A stretch of DNA of 64,000 nt from Amedibacterium intestinale (GTDB lineage: Bacteria; Bacillota_I; Bacilli_A; Erysipelotrichales; Erysipelotrichaceae). Under the pieces are notes generated by a model, which did no database searches, had not been told where the DNA came from, and was given only the letters and a program-made list of their open reading frames with translations. Made by a program: the position numbers and the translations under genes. This document shows positions 39,252 to 47,731 of this stretch, one piece after another; the first letter of the stretch is position 1; each line of letters begins with the position of its first letter. The stretch lies in the NCBI RefSeq assembly GCF_010537335.1, contig NZ_AP019711.1:2294001-2358000 (forward strand). Reading direction: 5' to 3'.

Positions 39252-40544
39252 ATGCTAAAAACGATTATCAGCATGTTTAAGAGTAAAGATATCCGTAATC
39301 GAATACTCTTTACTCTCGCCATGTTGTTTATCTTCCGTTTTGGCGCAGCAATCACCGTACCAGGAGTTGACATTTCAACAATGACAAATGCTAAGAGCAA
39401 TAGTTTATTTGAAATGATCAACCTCCTTGGTGGGGGTGGTCTTGAACAGTTATCTGTTTTTGCTCTAGGTGTAGGCCCTTACATTACAGCTTCCATTATT
39501 ATCCAGTTATTGTCAATGGATGTTATTCCAGCATTAACTGAATTAGCAAAAGGTGGGGCTACAGGAAAAAAACAGATAGATAAATATACGCGATACCTGG
39601 CAGTAGTTTTAGGCTTCTTCCAGGCTTCAACGCTAATATACGGATTCTCCCGTGCATACCCTGGACTTCTAGTTGAGGGAGATGGATGGGCTTCCATTTT
39701 GTATATTTCAACTGTTCTAACTGGTGGTAGTATGTTCCTTTTATGGATTGGAGATCGTATTTCTATGAAAGGAATTGGAAATGGTATTTCTATGATTATT
39801 GCCGCTGGTATTATTGCTAGATTGCCGCATCAAATGATTACAGCATGGGAGACTGTTGTAGATACATCTAGTAGTTCAGCAACTTTCAATGGTATCCTTG
39901 GTTTTGCAGGGTATATTTTATGTTATCTACTAATCATCGTTTTTGTAGTATTTATGCAGACTGCTGAAAGAAAAATTCCAATTCAATATACTTCAAGTAC
40001 TGTTACTACTAGAAAGAAAGATATGACATATTTACCTTTGAAAATAAATTCAGCAAGTGTAATCCCAGTCATTTTCGCTTCTTCTCTGATGGTAGCACCA
40101 CTGTCTATTGTTAAAATGATTACTTCAGCTGACTGGGTAAATACACTAGAATATTTTTTAGGATTACAGACACCGGTGAGTTTAGTGATTTATGTTGTTT
40201 TAACAATATTATTTACTTTCTTCTATACACAGATGCAAGTAGATCCATCAAAGATTGCTGAAAATTTAGGAAAATCTGGTACGTACATTCCAGGAATTCG
40301 TCCAGGTAGTGAAACTAAAGAATATATAAATAAAGTACTAAACAGAATTACTGTTTTAGGTGCACTTGGCCTGGCATTTATTGCTGTATTGCCTCATGCG
40401 CTTCCATTGTTTACCTCTCTACCAGCATCTATGGGGATTGGTGGAACGGGAATTATTATCGTTGTTGGGGTTGCAATGGAAACCGTAAAACAAATTCAAG
40501 GACGTATGACACAGAAATCTTATCGTGGGTTTCTTCAGCGATAG
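39252..40544 (+). CDS. secY: SecY, protein-conducting channel subunit
   Basis: SecY (430 residues, ten membrane helices) forms the export channel driven by SecA. The plug-region and signal-sequence-gate segments near GAAITVPGVD and the conserved cytoplasmic loop with IPGIRPGSETKEYINK are intact. The start at 39252 gives the family N-terminus; an in-frame start at 39216 lies inside rplO. AGAGG at the end of rplO is the likely ribosome binding site. secE and secG are not in the window. Confidence 0.96.
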   Translation: MLKTIISMFKSKDIRNRILFTLAMLFIFRFGAAITVPGVDISTMTNAKSNSLFEMINLLGGGGLEQLSVFALGVGPYITASIIIQLLSMDVIPALTELAKGGATGKKQIDKYTRYLAVVLGFFQASTLIYGFSRAYPGLLVEGDGWASILYISTVLTGGSMFLLWIGDRISMKGIGNGISMIIAAGIIARLPHQMITAWETVVDTSSSSATFNGILGFAGYILCYLLIIVFVVFMQTAERKIPIQYTSSTVTTRKKDMTYLPLKINSASVIPVIFASSLMVAPLSIVKMITSADWVNTLEYFLGLQTPVSLVIYVVLTILFTFFYTQMQVDPSKIAENLGKSGTYIPGIRPGSETKEYINKVLNRITVLGALGLAFIAVLPHALPLFTSLPASMGIGGTGIIIVVGVAMETVKQIQGRMTQKSYRGFLQR

Positions 40545-40556
40545 AGGTGAATAAAA

Positions 40557-41204
40557 ATGAATATTCTTATTATGGGAGGACCTGGTGCTGGAAAAGGCAC
40601 TATGTCAGCAAGAATTGTTGAAAAATTTAATGTTAATCATATTTCAACAGGAGATATATTCCGCAGTGAAATTGGAAATGGTACAGCTTTGGGGTTAGAA
40701 GCAAAAAGCTATATGGATAAAGGTTTACTAGTTCCTGATGAATTGGTTAACAATATGGTTAAAAGTTATTTAGAAAATCTAGAAGATAAGAAGAACGGAT
40801 ACTTGCTAGATGGATACCCAAGAACACTGGATCAGGCAAAAGCTTTTGATGCTTTAGCAGGGGATAGTGACCTTGCAATTGATAAAGTCATCGCAATGGA
40901 GATTGATTTTGATGTTTTAGCAGGTCGAATTACCGGTCGTCGAATCTGTAAAGATTGTGGAGAAATCTATCATATAGAATCTAAACCTTCTAAATTAGAA
41001 GGAAAATGTGATAAATGTGGTGGAGAACTTTACCAGCGTAAAGACGATACTGTTGAAAGTTTGACAGTACGATTGGATGAATACAGTAAACAGACTGCTC
41101 CAGTTCTGGATTACTATGCAGAAAAGGGAATTGTTAATAAAATCAATGCTGATCAACCAATTGAAAGCGTCTGGAGCGATGTCCTGAAAGCATTGGAGGA
41201 CTAA
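40557..41204 (+). CDS. adk: Adenylate kinase, zinc-containing LID
   Basis: A 215-residue kinase that balances AMP, ADP and ATP. The P-loop is GGPGAGKGT (about 7-15). The LID domain has four cysteines (CKDC and CDKC) that bind zinc, the form common in Gram-positive bacteria. AGAGGTG precedes the ATG. map starts one base after the stop. Confidence 0.97.
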   Translation: MNILIMGGPGAGKGTMSARIVEKFNVNHISTGDIFRSEIGNGTALGLEAKSYMDKGLLVPDELVNNMVKSYLENLEDKKNGYLLDGYPRTLDQAKAFDALAGDSDLAIDKVIAMEIDFDVLAGRITGRRICKDCGEIYHIESKPSKLEGKCDKCGGELYQRKDDTVESLTVRLDEYSKQTAPVLDYYAEKGIVNKINADQPIESVWSDVLKALED

Positions 41205-41205
41205 A

Positions 41206-41952
41206 ATGGTCAAATCCAAGTCTATTCAGGAGTTGACATATATGAAAAAAGCAGGTATAATTGTTGCGCTTGCACATCGTGCAGCGCAATCAGTTATACA
41301 TCCTGGAATAAAAACCAAAGAGATAAATGAAATTGTTGAAAAAACAATTATTGAGAATGGCGGTTATCCGTCTTTTAAAGGTTTATATGGTTTTCCAGCT
41401 GCAGCTTGTATATCTGTAAATTCTGTTATAGTACATGGTATTCCTGATAATACAGTACTAAAAGACGGAGACATTGTTTCAGTAGATATCGGTGCCTGTT
41501 ATAAAGGGTATCATGGAGACTCGGCATGGACATATGCTGTTGGAAATGTAGATGAGCAGACAAAACGACTCATGTACATTGGAGAAAAATCTTTATATGA
41601 AGGTTTAAAAATGGCAAAGGTCGGGAATCATTTAACTGATATTTCTCATGCTATCGGAGAATATGTTTTTCAACATGGTTATTCGTTGCCAAGAGATTAT
41701 GCAGGTCATGGCATTGGAACTTCTGTCCATGAAGATCCGACAGTTCCAAATTTTGGTCCGGCAGGTCATGGAATCATTCTTAAAGAAGGTATGACTTTTG
41801 CGATTGAGCCTATGGTTCTAGCAGGAAGACCGCAAACACGATTGTTAAAGGATGGATGGGGTGTTGGCACTAGAGATGGTAAAAATGGTGTACACTTCGA
41901 ACATACAATCGTAATTACAAAAGATGGGTATGAAATACTCACAAAAGTTTAA
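41206..41952 (+). CDS. map: Methionine aminopeptidase, type I
   Basis: A 248-residue metalloenzyme that trims the initiator methionine. The metal ligands are visible in order: two aspartates in [17 protein letters not shown], the histidine in [12 protein letters not shown], and glutamates in FAIEPM and HFEHT. GGAGG at the end of adk is the ribosome binding site. The secY-adk-map-infA order is classic. Confidence 0.97.
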   Translation: MVKSKSIQELTYMKKAGIIVALAHRAAQSVIHPGIKTKEINEIVEKTIIENGGYPSFKGLYGFPAAACISVNSVIVHGIPDNTVLKDGDIVSVDIGACYKGYHGDSAWTYAVGNVDEQTKRLMYIGEKSLYEGLKMAKVGNHLTDISHAIGEYVFQHGYSLPRDYAGHGIGTSVHEDPTVPNFGPAGHGIILKEGMTFAIEPMVLAGRPQTRLLKDGWGVGTRDGKNGVHFEHTIVITKDGYEILTKV

Positions 41953-41972
41953 AGAGGAGGAACACTCAAATA

Positions 41973-42191
41973 ATGGGTAAGCAAGATGTTATTGAAATTG
42001 ACGGGGTTGTTACAGATACTCTGCCAAATGCAATGTTTAAAGTGAAATTGCCAAATGGACACGAAATACTGGCTCACGTTTCTGGTAAAATCCGCATGCA
42101 CTACATCCGCATTTTACCAGGGGATCGTGTTACTGTAGAAATTTCACCTTATGATTTAACACGTGGGCGAATTACATTCCGACACAAATAA
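41973..42191 (+). CDS. infA: Translation initiation factor IF-1
   Basis: IF-1 (72 residues) is an OB-fold protein that blocks the A site during initiation. [19 protein letters not shown] and [11 protein letters not shown] are conserved. AGAGGAGG precedes the ATG by a rather long 13 bases. Confidence 0.97.
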   Translation: MGKQDVIEIDGVVTDTLPNAMFKVKLPNGHEILAHVSGKIRMHYIRILPGDRVTVEISPYDLTRGRITFRHK

Positions 42192-42214
42192 GTCGGTAAT
42201 AAGGAGGAAAACGC

Positions 42215-42331
42215 ATGAAAGTAAGACCATCTGTCAAACCAATATGCGATAAGTGCCGCATTATCAAACGTAAAGGCCGTATCATGGTTATTTGCGAAAA
42301 TCCAAAACACAAACAAAGACAAGGAAACTAA
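42215..42331 (+). CDS. rpmJ: 50S ribosomal protein L36, zinc-binding form
   Basis: A 38-residue protein between infA and rpsM, with ATG 42215 and TAA 42329-42331. It reads [14 protein letters not shown] and then a basic stretch to CENPKHKQ. C11, C14, C27 and H32 are the zinc ligands, so this is the zinc-containing type. AAGGAGG precedes the ATG. Confidence 0.97.
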   Translation: MKVRPSVKPICDKCRIIKRKGRIMVICENPKHKQRQGN

Positions 42332-42348
42332 TGGAGGTGTAATGTAAA

Positions 42349-42714
42349 ATGGCTCGTATTGCAGGTGTTGATTTACCACGCGATAAGCGCGTTGTAGTAT
42401 CATTAACTTATATTTATGGAATTGGCCGCCCAACTGCGGAAAAAATTCTAGCAAAAACAGGAATTAGCGAAGATATTCGTGTAAAAGATTTAACTGACGA
42501 ACAGGTTAACGCAATTCGTACAGAAATTGACGCAATCAAAGTTGAAGGTGATTTGCGTCGTGAAGTAGCGTTAAATATCAAACGTTTAATGGAAATTGGA
42601 TGCTATCGTGGGATCCGTCACCGTAAAGGATTACCGGTTCGCGGTCAGCGTACTAAAACAAATGCTCGTACACGTAAAGGTCCAGTTCGTACAGTAGCAA
42701 ACAAAAAGAAATAG
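42349..42714 (+). CDS. rpsM: 30S ribosomal protein S13
   Basis: S13 (121 residues) contacts P-site tRNA and the 50[16 protein letters not shown] and the basic tail [15 protein letters not shown] are typical. GGAGGTG precedes the ATG. Confidence 0.97.
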   Translation: MARIAGVDLPRDKRVVVSLTYIYGIGRPTAEKILAKTGISEDIRVKDLTDEQVNAIRTEIDAIKVEGDLRREVALNIKRLMEIGCYRGIRHRKGLPVRGQRTKTNARTRKGPVRTVANKKK

Positions 42715-42735
42715 GACGATAGGAGGAAGTAAATA

Positions 42736-43131
42736 ATGGCAAAAAATGTAAAAGCGGGCGCTCGTAAACGCAAGGCACGTAAGAATATTGCTCGTGGATG
42801 TGCGCACATTCACTCAACTTTTAATAATACCATCGTTACTATTACTGACGAAAGTGGAAACGCAGTAGCTTGGTCTAGCGCTGGTGCATTAGGGTTCAAA
42901 GGTTCTCGTAAATCTACTCCATTTGCTGCTCAGATGGCTGGAGAAGCTGCAGGTAAAGCTGCAATAGAAAATGGTATGAAGACGGTATCTGTAAACGTTA
43001 AAGGTCCAGGACCTGGACGTGAAGCAGCTGTAAGAGCATTACAGGTTGCGGGATTAGAAATTACAATGATTAATGATGTAACTCCAATTCCACACAACGG
43101 TTGTCGTCCACCTAAACGACCACGTGGTTAA
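42736..43131 (+). CDS. rpsK: 30S ribosomal protein S11
   Basis: S11 (131 residues) forms part of the mRNA exit site on the platform. [19 protein letters not shown] and the end [15 protein letters not shown] are conserved. AGGAGG precedes the ATG. rpsD does not follow, as in other Bacillota where S4 is encoded elsewhere. Confidence 0.97.
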   Translation: MAKNVKAGARKRKARKNIARGCAHIHSTFNNTIVTITDESGNAVAWSSAGALGFKGSRKSTPFAAQMAGEAAGKAAIENGMKTVSVNVKGPGPGREAAVRALQVAGLEITMINDVTPIPHNGCRPPKRPRG

Positions 43132-43158
43132 TAGATAGCGTAAGTGAGGAGGTATAAT

Positions 43159-44118
43159 ATGCAAAAATTCGAACGTGCACATTTTGAAGTAAAAGAATAC
43201 AGTGATTCAGAACATTACGGTAAGTTTGTATTTGGACCTTTGGAAAGAGGGTTTGGATATACTATTGGGAATGCACTAAGACGTGTTTTGCTCTCCTCTT
43301 TACCGGGAGCTGCCGTATTCTCAATTAAGGTTGATGGAGTGTACCATGAGTTCACTTCTATTCCAGGAATTGTTGAAGACGTTACGGCAATGATTTTAAA
43401 TATTAAAACTCTGGTAATGAAAATTCAAGATGATGAAATTTATACATTAAGAATTTCAAAACAGGGTCCAGGCGAAGTAACAGGTGCTGATATTATTTGC
43501 CCAGAAGGTGTAGAAGTGTTAAGTAAAGATTTACACATTTGTACATTGGAAGAAGGCGGAGTTTTGGAAATGGAACTGCAAGCACGCATTGGGCGTGGTT
43601 ACGTAAGTGCTGATACTAATAAACAGTTATATCAGACACCTAATCAGCCTTTAGGAATCATTTATACAGATTCTATTTATACTCCAATTGAAAAAGTATC
43701 ATATAGTGTAGATCCAACTCGTGTTGGTCAGGATGCACACTATGATAAAGTTACTTTGGAGGTATGGACTGATTCTTCAATTAGTCCTGCAGAATCCATC
43801 GCATTATCTTCTAAGATTTTAATTGATCATTTAGAATTGTTAACAAGTGTTGACGAAGCTGTAAATGATATGGAATCTTTAATGAAGGAAGCTCAAGGTG
43901 AAGTACAGAACAAAGGTCTTGTAATGATGATTGAAGATCTTGATCTTTCTGTTCGTTCATATAACTGTTTAAAACGTGCAGGTATTCAGACCGTAGAAGA
44001 GCTTACACAAAGAACTGAAGATGAAATGATGAGAGTTCGTAACTTAGGTAAGAAATCATTGAAAGAAGTTAAAGATAAAATTTATGATTTGGGCTTAAGC
44101 TTTAAATCATATGAATAG
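43159..44118 (+). CDS. rpoA: RNA polymerase alpha subunit
   Basis: A 319-residue subunit that dimerises to start polymerase assembly. The N-terminal domain contains PLERGFGYTIGNALRRVLL; the C-terminal domain (about 250-319), which contacts UP elements and activators, contains CLKRAGIQTVEEL. ATG 43159 follows GAGGAGG; an upstream in-frame codon at 43144 precedes that site and is rejected. Confidence 0.98.
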   Translation: MQKFERAHFEVKEYSDSEHYGKFVFGPLERGFGYTIGNALRRVLLSSLPGAAVFSIKVDGVYHEFTSIPGIVEDVTAMILNIKTLVMKIQDDEIYTLRISKQGPGEVTGADIICPEGVEVLSKDLHICTLEEGGVLEMELQARIGRGYVSADTNKQLYQTPNQPLGIIYTDSIYTPIEKVSYSVDPTRVGQDAHYDKVTLEVWTDSSISPAESIALSSKILIDHLELLTSVDEAVNDMESLMKEAQGEVQNKGLVMMIEDLDLSVRSYNCLKRAGIQTVEELTQRTEDEMMRVRNLGKKSLKEVKDKIYDLGLSFKSYE

Positions 44119-44142
44119 AAATACGAAGGAGGCTAATAACCA

Positions 44143-44508
44143 ATGTGGAATCGTAAATTAGGACGTAAAGCTGACCACCGTAAAGCATTGCTACGTAACA
44201 TGGCTACATCTGTAATTGCTTATGGTCAGATTGAAACTACAGAAATGAAAGCAAAAGAACTTCGTACTGTTGTAGATGAACTGATTACATTAGCAAAACG
44301 TGGTGATCTTCACGCACGTCGTCAGGCTGCAAGTTATGTACGTGATGTAGTAGTTAATGAAGCTACTGGGCAGACTGCTCTTCAGAAATTATTTGATGAA
44401 ATTGGTCCAGCATATAAAGATCGTAATGGTGGATATACTAGAGTAATCAAAACTAGAGTACGTCGTGGTGATGCTGCTCCAATGGCAATCATTGAATTGG
44501 TTAAGTAA
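44143..44508 (+). CDS. rplQ: 50S ribosomal protein L17
   Basis: L17 (121 residues) lies near the tunnel exit. [19 protein letters not shown] is the conserved start. AAGGAGG precedes the ATG. It is the last gene of the superoperon and is followed by a terminator; ecf transporter genes, common next in Bacillota, are not here. Confidence 0.97.
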   Translation: MWNRKLGRKADHRKALLRNMATSVIAYGQIETTEMKAKELRTVVDELITLAKRGDLHARRQAASYVRDVVVNEATGQTALQKLFDEIGPAYKDRNGGYTRVIKTRVRRGDAAPMAIIELVK

Positions 44509-44513
44509 TTTAT

Positions 44514-44540
44514 AAAAGGCTGAATATCAGCCTTTTTTCT
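44514..44540 (+). terminator. Terminator of the S10-spc-alpha superoperon
   Basis: AAAAGGCTG (44514-44522) pairs with CAGCCTTTT (44528-44536), followed by T. Confidence 0.9.
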
Positions 44541-44549
44541 ATTTATGAA

Positions 44550-44578
44550 TTGAATCAATAAGAAAAAAATGGTACCAT
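44550..44578 (+). promoter_or_regulatory. Promoter of the TrmR-like gene
   Basis: TTGAAT (44550-44555), 17 bases, TACCAT (44573-44578) preceded by TGG, an extended -10. Confidence 0.5.
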
Positions 44579-44636
44579 ACACTAGATGAATTTTTCTTTA
44601 GGCAATATTACAAAATAAAGGATAAGGTGAATATAC

Positions 44637-45215
44637 ATGACATTGATTGAAGAAATGGAAGCATATGCAAAAGATTTTGATGTTCCTATTATGCAAAAAG
44701 AAGGAATTGATTTTATGTGCAACTTTATAAATGAAAATAAGATTACTTCTATTTTAGAAATTGGAAGTGCAATAGGGTATTCAGCTATTCGTATGGCACA
44801 GTTAAATAAGAATATTCATATTACTACGATAGAGCGTGATGAAGAACGATATAAAAAGGCAGTGGATTACATTCAACGCAGTGGATTAGAAAAACAAATA
44901 AATATAATCTATGGAGATGCATTAGAAACGGTAGTTAATGGTAGTTATGATATGATTTTCATAGATGCTGCGAAAGCTCAATATATACGTTTTTTTGAAA
45001 GATATGAAGGTTATTTAAAAAAAGATGGATATATTATAACAGATAATTTAAAATTTCATGGTTTCGTAGAACACAAGGAATTAGTAAAAAATAGAAACTT
45101 AAGACAGTTAGTTGGTAAAATTCAACGTTTTGTTGACTATTTGAAGAATAGAGAAGATTTTGATACTACTTTTTATGAGTTTGGTGATGGTGTCGGAATA
45201 AGCAGAAAAAAATAA
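44637..45215 (+). CDS. TrmR/YrrM-like O-methyltransferase
   Basis: A 192-residue class I methyltransferase of the family 3 O-methyltransferase group. Motif I is ILEIGSAIGYSAI (about 38-50). The metal-site aspartate block MIFIDAAKAQY (about 105-115) and ITDNLKFHG (about 135-143) are present. Bacillota members of this type include TrmR, which methylates 5-hydroxyuridine at tRNA position 34. The size and motifs fit; the exact substrate is inference. AAGGTGA precedes the ATG. Confidence 0.85.
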   Translation: MTLIEEMEAYAKDFDVPIMQKEGIDFMCNFINENKITSILEIGSAIGYSAIRMAQLNKNIHITTIERDEERYKKAVDYIQRSGLEKQINIIYGDALETVVNGSYDMIFIDAAKAQYIRFFERYEGYLKKDGYIITDNLKFHGFVEHKELVKNRNLRQLVGKIQRFVDYLKNREDFDTTFYEFGDGVGISRKK

Positions 45216-45246
45216 GATTCTTTCTTGTATTATTTATTTCGTTTTG

Positions 45247-45255
45247 TGATACAAT
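45247..45255 (+). promoter_or_regulatory. Extended -10 promoter of the acidic membrane-anchored protein gene
   Basis: TG-A-TACAAT (TACAAT 45250-45255), about 24 bases before the ATG. A TTGTAT lies upstream with a 20-base spacer, too long to be a good -35. Confidence 0.5.
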
Positions 45256-45279
45256 AATATAAAGAAAGTGGTGATGTAA

Positions 45280-45840
45280 ATGAAAAAAATAATTCCAGCT
45301 TTAGCAGTTCTTGGAGGAGTTGCTGCTTTTGCAGTATACAAGCTAAAAAAAGAAGAGAAGAAGCATGTTGTTGATTTAGACCAGGGACTTCTTTATGATG
45401 AAGAAAACGAAGATGATATTTTAGAGAACAGCTTTAAAAAAGCAGAAACTGAAGTTCAAGATTTACCAGAACATAATGATACTATAACAATGGATAATGA
45501 GTATCCTAGTTTAACAAGTACTGAAGTTGAAAATTTAAAAAATGAATATAATACAAAAGTTGAAGAATTAGCGAGTGAAGGCGATATCCTTACAAAGGAA
45601 AGACCAGTTCGTCATAATGTATGTTTTTATAACGAAGTAGACTTAGAACATTTTAAAAAAGAAGTAATTAATCGTGGATTTGTTATTTCTACCGGAGAAG
45701 AGCCTTTAAATTTGGTTGTTTTACATATATCTCCTATAAATACAGAAAAACTTGTAGATAATATTTTATATTTAGCAAGTCGAGCAAAAGAAAATAAGGG
45801 AACTTATAAAAACTGGGAAACAAAAGTTATTTATGGATAG
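45280..45840 (+). CDS. Membrane-anchored acidic protein of unknown function
   Basis: I do not recognise this 186-residue protein. It starts with a single hydrophobic segment (about 4-21, IIPALAVLGGVAAFAVY) and a basic patch, which would place the rest in the cytoplasm. Residues about 30-100 are acidic and low-complexity. The C-terminal 75 residues (from RPVRHNVCFYNEVDLEHF) alternate predicted strands and helices, suggesting a small alpha/beta domain, possibly of the ferredoxin-like RraB type, but this is weak. Its stop codon TAG uses bases from the end of an inserted IS; without the IS the frame would run four residues further (FSEN). AAAGTGGTGA precedes the ATG. Confidence 0.7.
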   Translation: MKKIIPALAVLGGVAAFAVYKLKKEEKKHVVDLDQGLLYDEENEDDILENSFKKAETEVQDLPEHNDTITMDNEYPSLTSTEVENLKNEYNTKVEELASEGDILTKERPVRHNVCFYNEVDLEHFKKEVINRGFVISTGEEPLNLVVLHISPINTEKLVDNILYLASRAKENKGTYKNWETKVIYG

Positions 45841-45872
45841 GGGCTGTGACAGATAAATCAAAGCTCTAAGGT

Positions 45873-45916
45873 AAAAAAATACACCCAATCCTATAAGGAA
45901 AAAGGTGTATTTTTTT
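45873..45916 (+). terminator. Hairpin inside the IS1182 left end
   Basis: A perfect 13-bp stem, AAAAAAATACACC (45873-45885) with GGTGTATTTTTTT (45904-45916). It looks like a strong terminator that blocks read-through from the host gene into the transposase. Confidence 0.8.
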
Positions 45917-45924
45917 GGTATAAT
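45916..45924 (+). promoter_or_regulatory. Extended -10 promoter of the IS1182 transposase
   Basis: TG-G-TATAAT (TATAAT 45919-45924) ends only 6 bases before the ATG at 45931, so the transcript would start at or next to the start codon. No Shine-Dalgarno sequence lies between. Confidence 0.6.
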
Positions 45925-45930
45925 TTATGT

Positions 45931-47505
45931 ATGACAATTACTCAAATTAACCAACCAAATTATACAGCATATCAGCCATATATGCTACTGGATTTTGAAT
46001 TTTCTTTTCAAAACGATGTCCTTAAGGATGATTTGAGTATCACGATCCTGGAAGTCTTGAGGAGGATTGATCTGAGTAAGTTCATAGATTTCCATCATCT
46101 TGATTCTCGTTCTTATGATCCTGTCATGATGCTGACCGTCATTCTTATGGCCTTCGCTGAAGACGGCTACGCTTCTTTACGCAAGCTGGAAAAACTTTGC
46201 CGCTATGATGTCCGTTATCGCAGTATCACAAACGGCTTCATTCCCAGCTACAAGAGCTTTGAACGCTTCATCAATAACACACTGAAAGAATCGATAGAAA
46301 CCATTGCGAAAGAAATCTATCTGTATGTACAAGATGAAAAGGCATTGGAAGAACAGATTCTTTATATTGACGGGACGAAATTTGAGGCCAATGCCAATAA
46401 GATGACTTTCTGCTGGAGAGGCTGGAGCAAGCGTTATCTTCCAAGACACTGGCAGAAATGCATGGAACTGTTGAGACAGGTAAACCGATACTTTAAGAAA
46501 CATGAAATCGATATACATTATTCGATTCTGAAATATCCAAATATCGAATATATGATAAAAATAGATGAAGCACTTGAAAACTGGCTGAAGGAAAAAGAAC
46601 ATATCCGAAAAGGCAGAGGAAAACACGAGATCGCAAAATTGTGCGATGAACTGAAGAAAAGTGCAGTCAAGATGTGGCAGTATGCCATACAGGAAGATAT
46701 ACTTGGAGAAAGAAACAGTTTCTCCAAGACGGATCCGGATGCCACATTCATGCATATGAAATATGATTATTATAATCATACGAATGTGTTCAAGCCTGGA
46801 TATAATGTACAGATAGGAGTAAACAATGGGTACATCGCTTATCAGTATATCAGCAGTGATGCCAACGACATGAGAACCCTGCAGCCATTTACAGAAGGAT
46901 ACAAAGAACTGTATGGGCAGTATCCAAAGATGGAAGTAACGGATGCAGGATATGGGAGCTATGAAAACTACAGCTACTGTAAAAGCAAGGGGATCAAAGG
47001 CATATTGAAATATAGCGGATATGAAAAGAAGAAAGAAAAAGTAACTGACAAGAACCGTTATCAGCTGCGGCATATGGAACGCATGGAGGATGGAACACCA
47101 GTTTGTCCTGCAGGACATGTGTTTGAAAAAGAGCGAATCGGAGTAAATCTCCAGGGACAGTATCCAAAAATGACAGTGTATTATAGAAATAAAAACTGTT
47201 GTGGGTGTGCACAAAGAAATAAATGCACGACTTCAAAAAATGGAAGAAGTGCAAGGATCGTACCGGCATTAGAGAAGATGCATACAGAAATAGATGAATA
47301 TCTAAAGAGCGAAGAAGGAAAGATGTTGATGAGGAAACGCAGCGCACAGGCAGAGGGGGCATTTGCGGATATCAAGCAGGACTTTGAATATGTGCGACTT
47401 CATCGACGAGGGGAAAGCGGAGTAAAAGTAGAATTGATTCTGGTATGTATAGGATATAACCTAAGAAAGTACCATAATCGAAAAAAGGTGAAAAATATGA
47501 ATTAG
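45931..47505 (+). CDS. IS1182-family DDE transposase
   Basis: A 524-residue transposase. The catalytic residues sit in YIDGTKFEANANK (D147), VTDAGYGSYENY (D338) and AEGAFADIKQDF (E475). DPDATFMHMKYDYYNHTN between the first two is typical of the family, and a cysteine cluster (CCGCAQRNKC) lies before the glutamate. It has no frameshift, so the copy may be active. No ribosome binding site precedes ATG 45931; translation may be from a leaderless message. The GC content looks somewhat higher than that of neighbouring genes. Confidence 0.92.
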   Translation: MTITQINQPNYTAYQPYMLLDFEFSFQNDVLKDDLSITILEVLRRIDLSKFIDFHHLDSRSYDPVMMLTVILMAFAEDGYASLRKLEKLCRYDVRYRSITNGFIPSYKSFERFINNTLKESIETIAKEIYLYVQDEKALEEQILYIDGTKFEANANKMTFCWRGWSKRYLPRHWQKCMELLRQVNRYFKKHEIDIHYSILKYPNIEYMIKIDEALENWLKEKEHIRKGRGKHEIAKLCDELKKSAVKMWQYAIQEDILGERNSFSKTDPDATFMHMKYDYYNHTNVFKPGYNVQIGVNNGYIAYQYISSDANDMRTLQPFTEGYKELYGQYPKMEVTDAGYGSYENYSYCKSKGIKGILKYSGYEKKKEKVTDKNRYQLRHMERMEDGTPVCPAGHVFEKERIGVNLQGQYPKMTVYYRNKNCCGCAQRNKCTTSKNGRSARIVPALEKMHTEIDEYLKSEEGKMLMRKRSAQAEGAFADIKQDFEYVRLHRRGESGVKVELILVCIGYNLRKYHNRKKVKNMN

Positions 47506-47671
47506 TTTTCCACAATGAGCAGGGGGAAGATTGAAAAGCAAAGGTAGAAAATAGCTATTTTAAGGATAGTTGTTTTTAAAATACCCAAAAGCAGGAAGAA
47601 TTATTAAAAAAAGCTGTGATTTTCGGAGAAACTATAATTTCTCTTACTCGTCACAGCCCCTTTTCTGAAAA

Positions 47672-47699
47672 TTGAAAAAATAAGAAAAAGTGTTATACT
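47672..47699 (+). promoter_or_regulatory. Promoter of the CobW-type GTPase pair
   Basis: TTGAAA (47672-47677), 16 bases, TATACT (47694-47699) with TGT in front. The -35 begins 11 bases after the IS1182 tip, so the insertion just missed it. Confidence 0.65.
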
Positions 47700-47731
47700 A
47701 AACCATGATATAAAAGAAAGAAGGAATTTTA

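Larger units (their letters stand above)
45839..47661 (+). mobile_element. IS1182-family insertion sequence
   Basis: Perfect 12-base terminal inverted repeats AGGGGCTGTGAC (45839-45850) and GTCACAGCCCCT (47650-47661) bracket one intact transposase gene. I see no convincing target duplication outside the repeats (left flank ends GGAT, right flank begins TTTCT). The left tip overlaps the stop codon of the upstream gene. The right tip lies just before the promoter of the CobW-type gene, leaving it whole. Confidence 0.88.

Noticed and set aside
46177-47214. A 345-codon open frame on the minus strand
   Set aside because: It lies wholly antisense to the IS1182 transposase, has no ribosome binding site or recognisable domain, and is rich in Phe, Ser and Cys as expected of an antisense frame.
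45829-47671. Target-site duplication for the IS1182 element
   Set aside because: The bases outside the 12-base terminal repeats do not match on the two sides.
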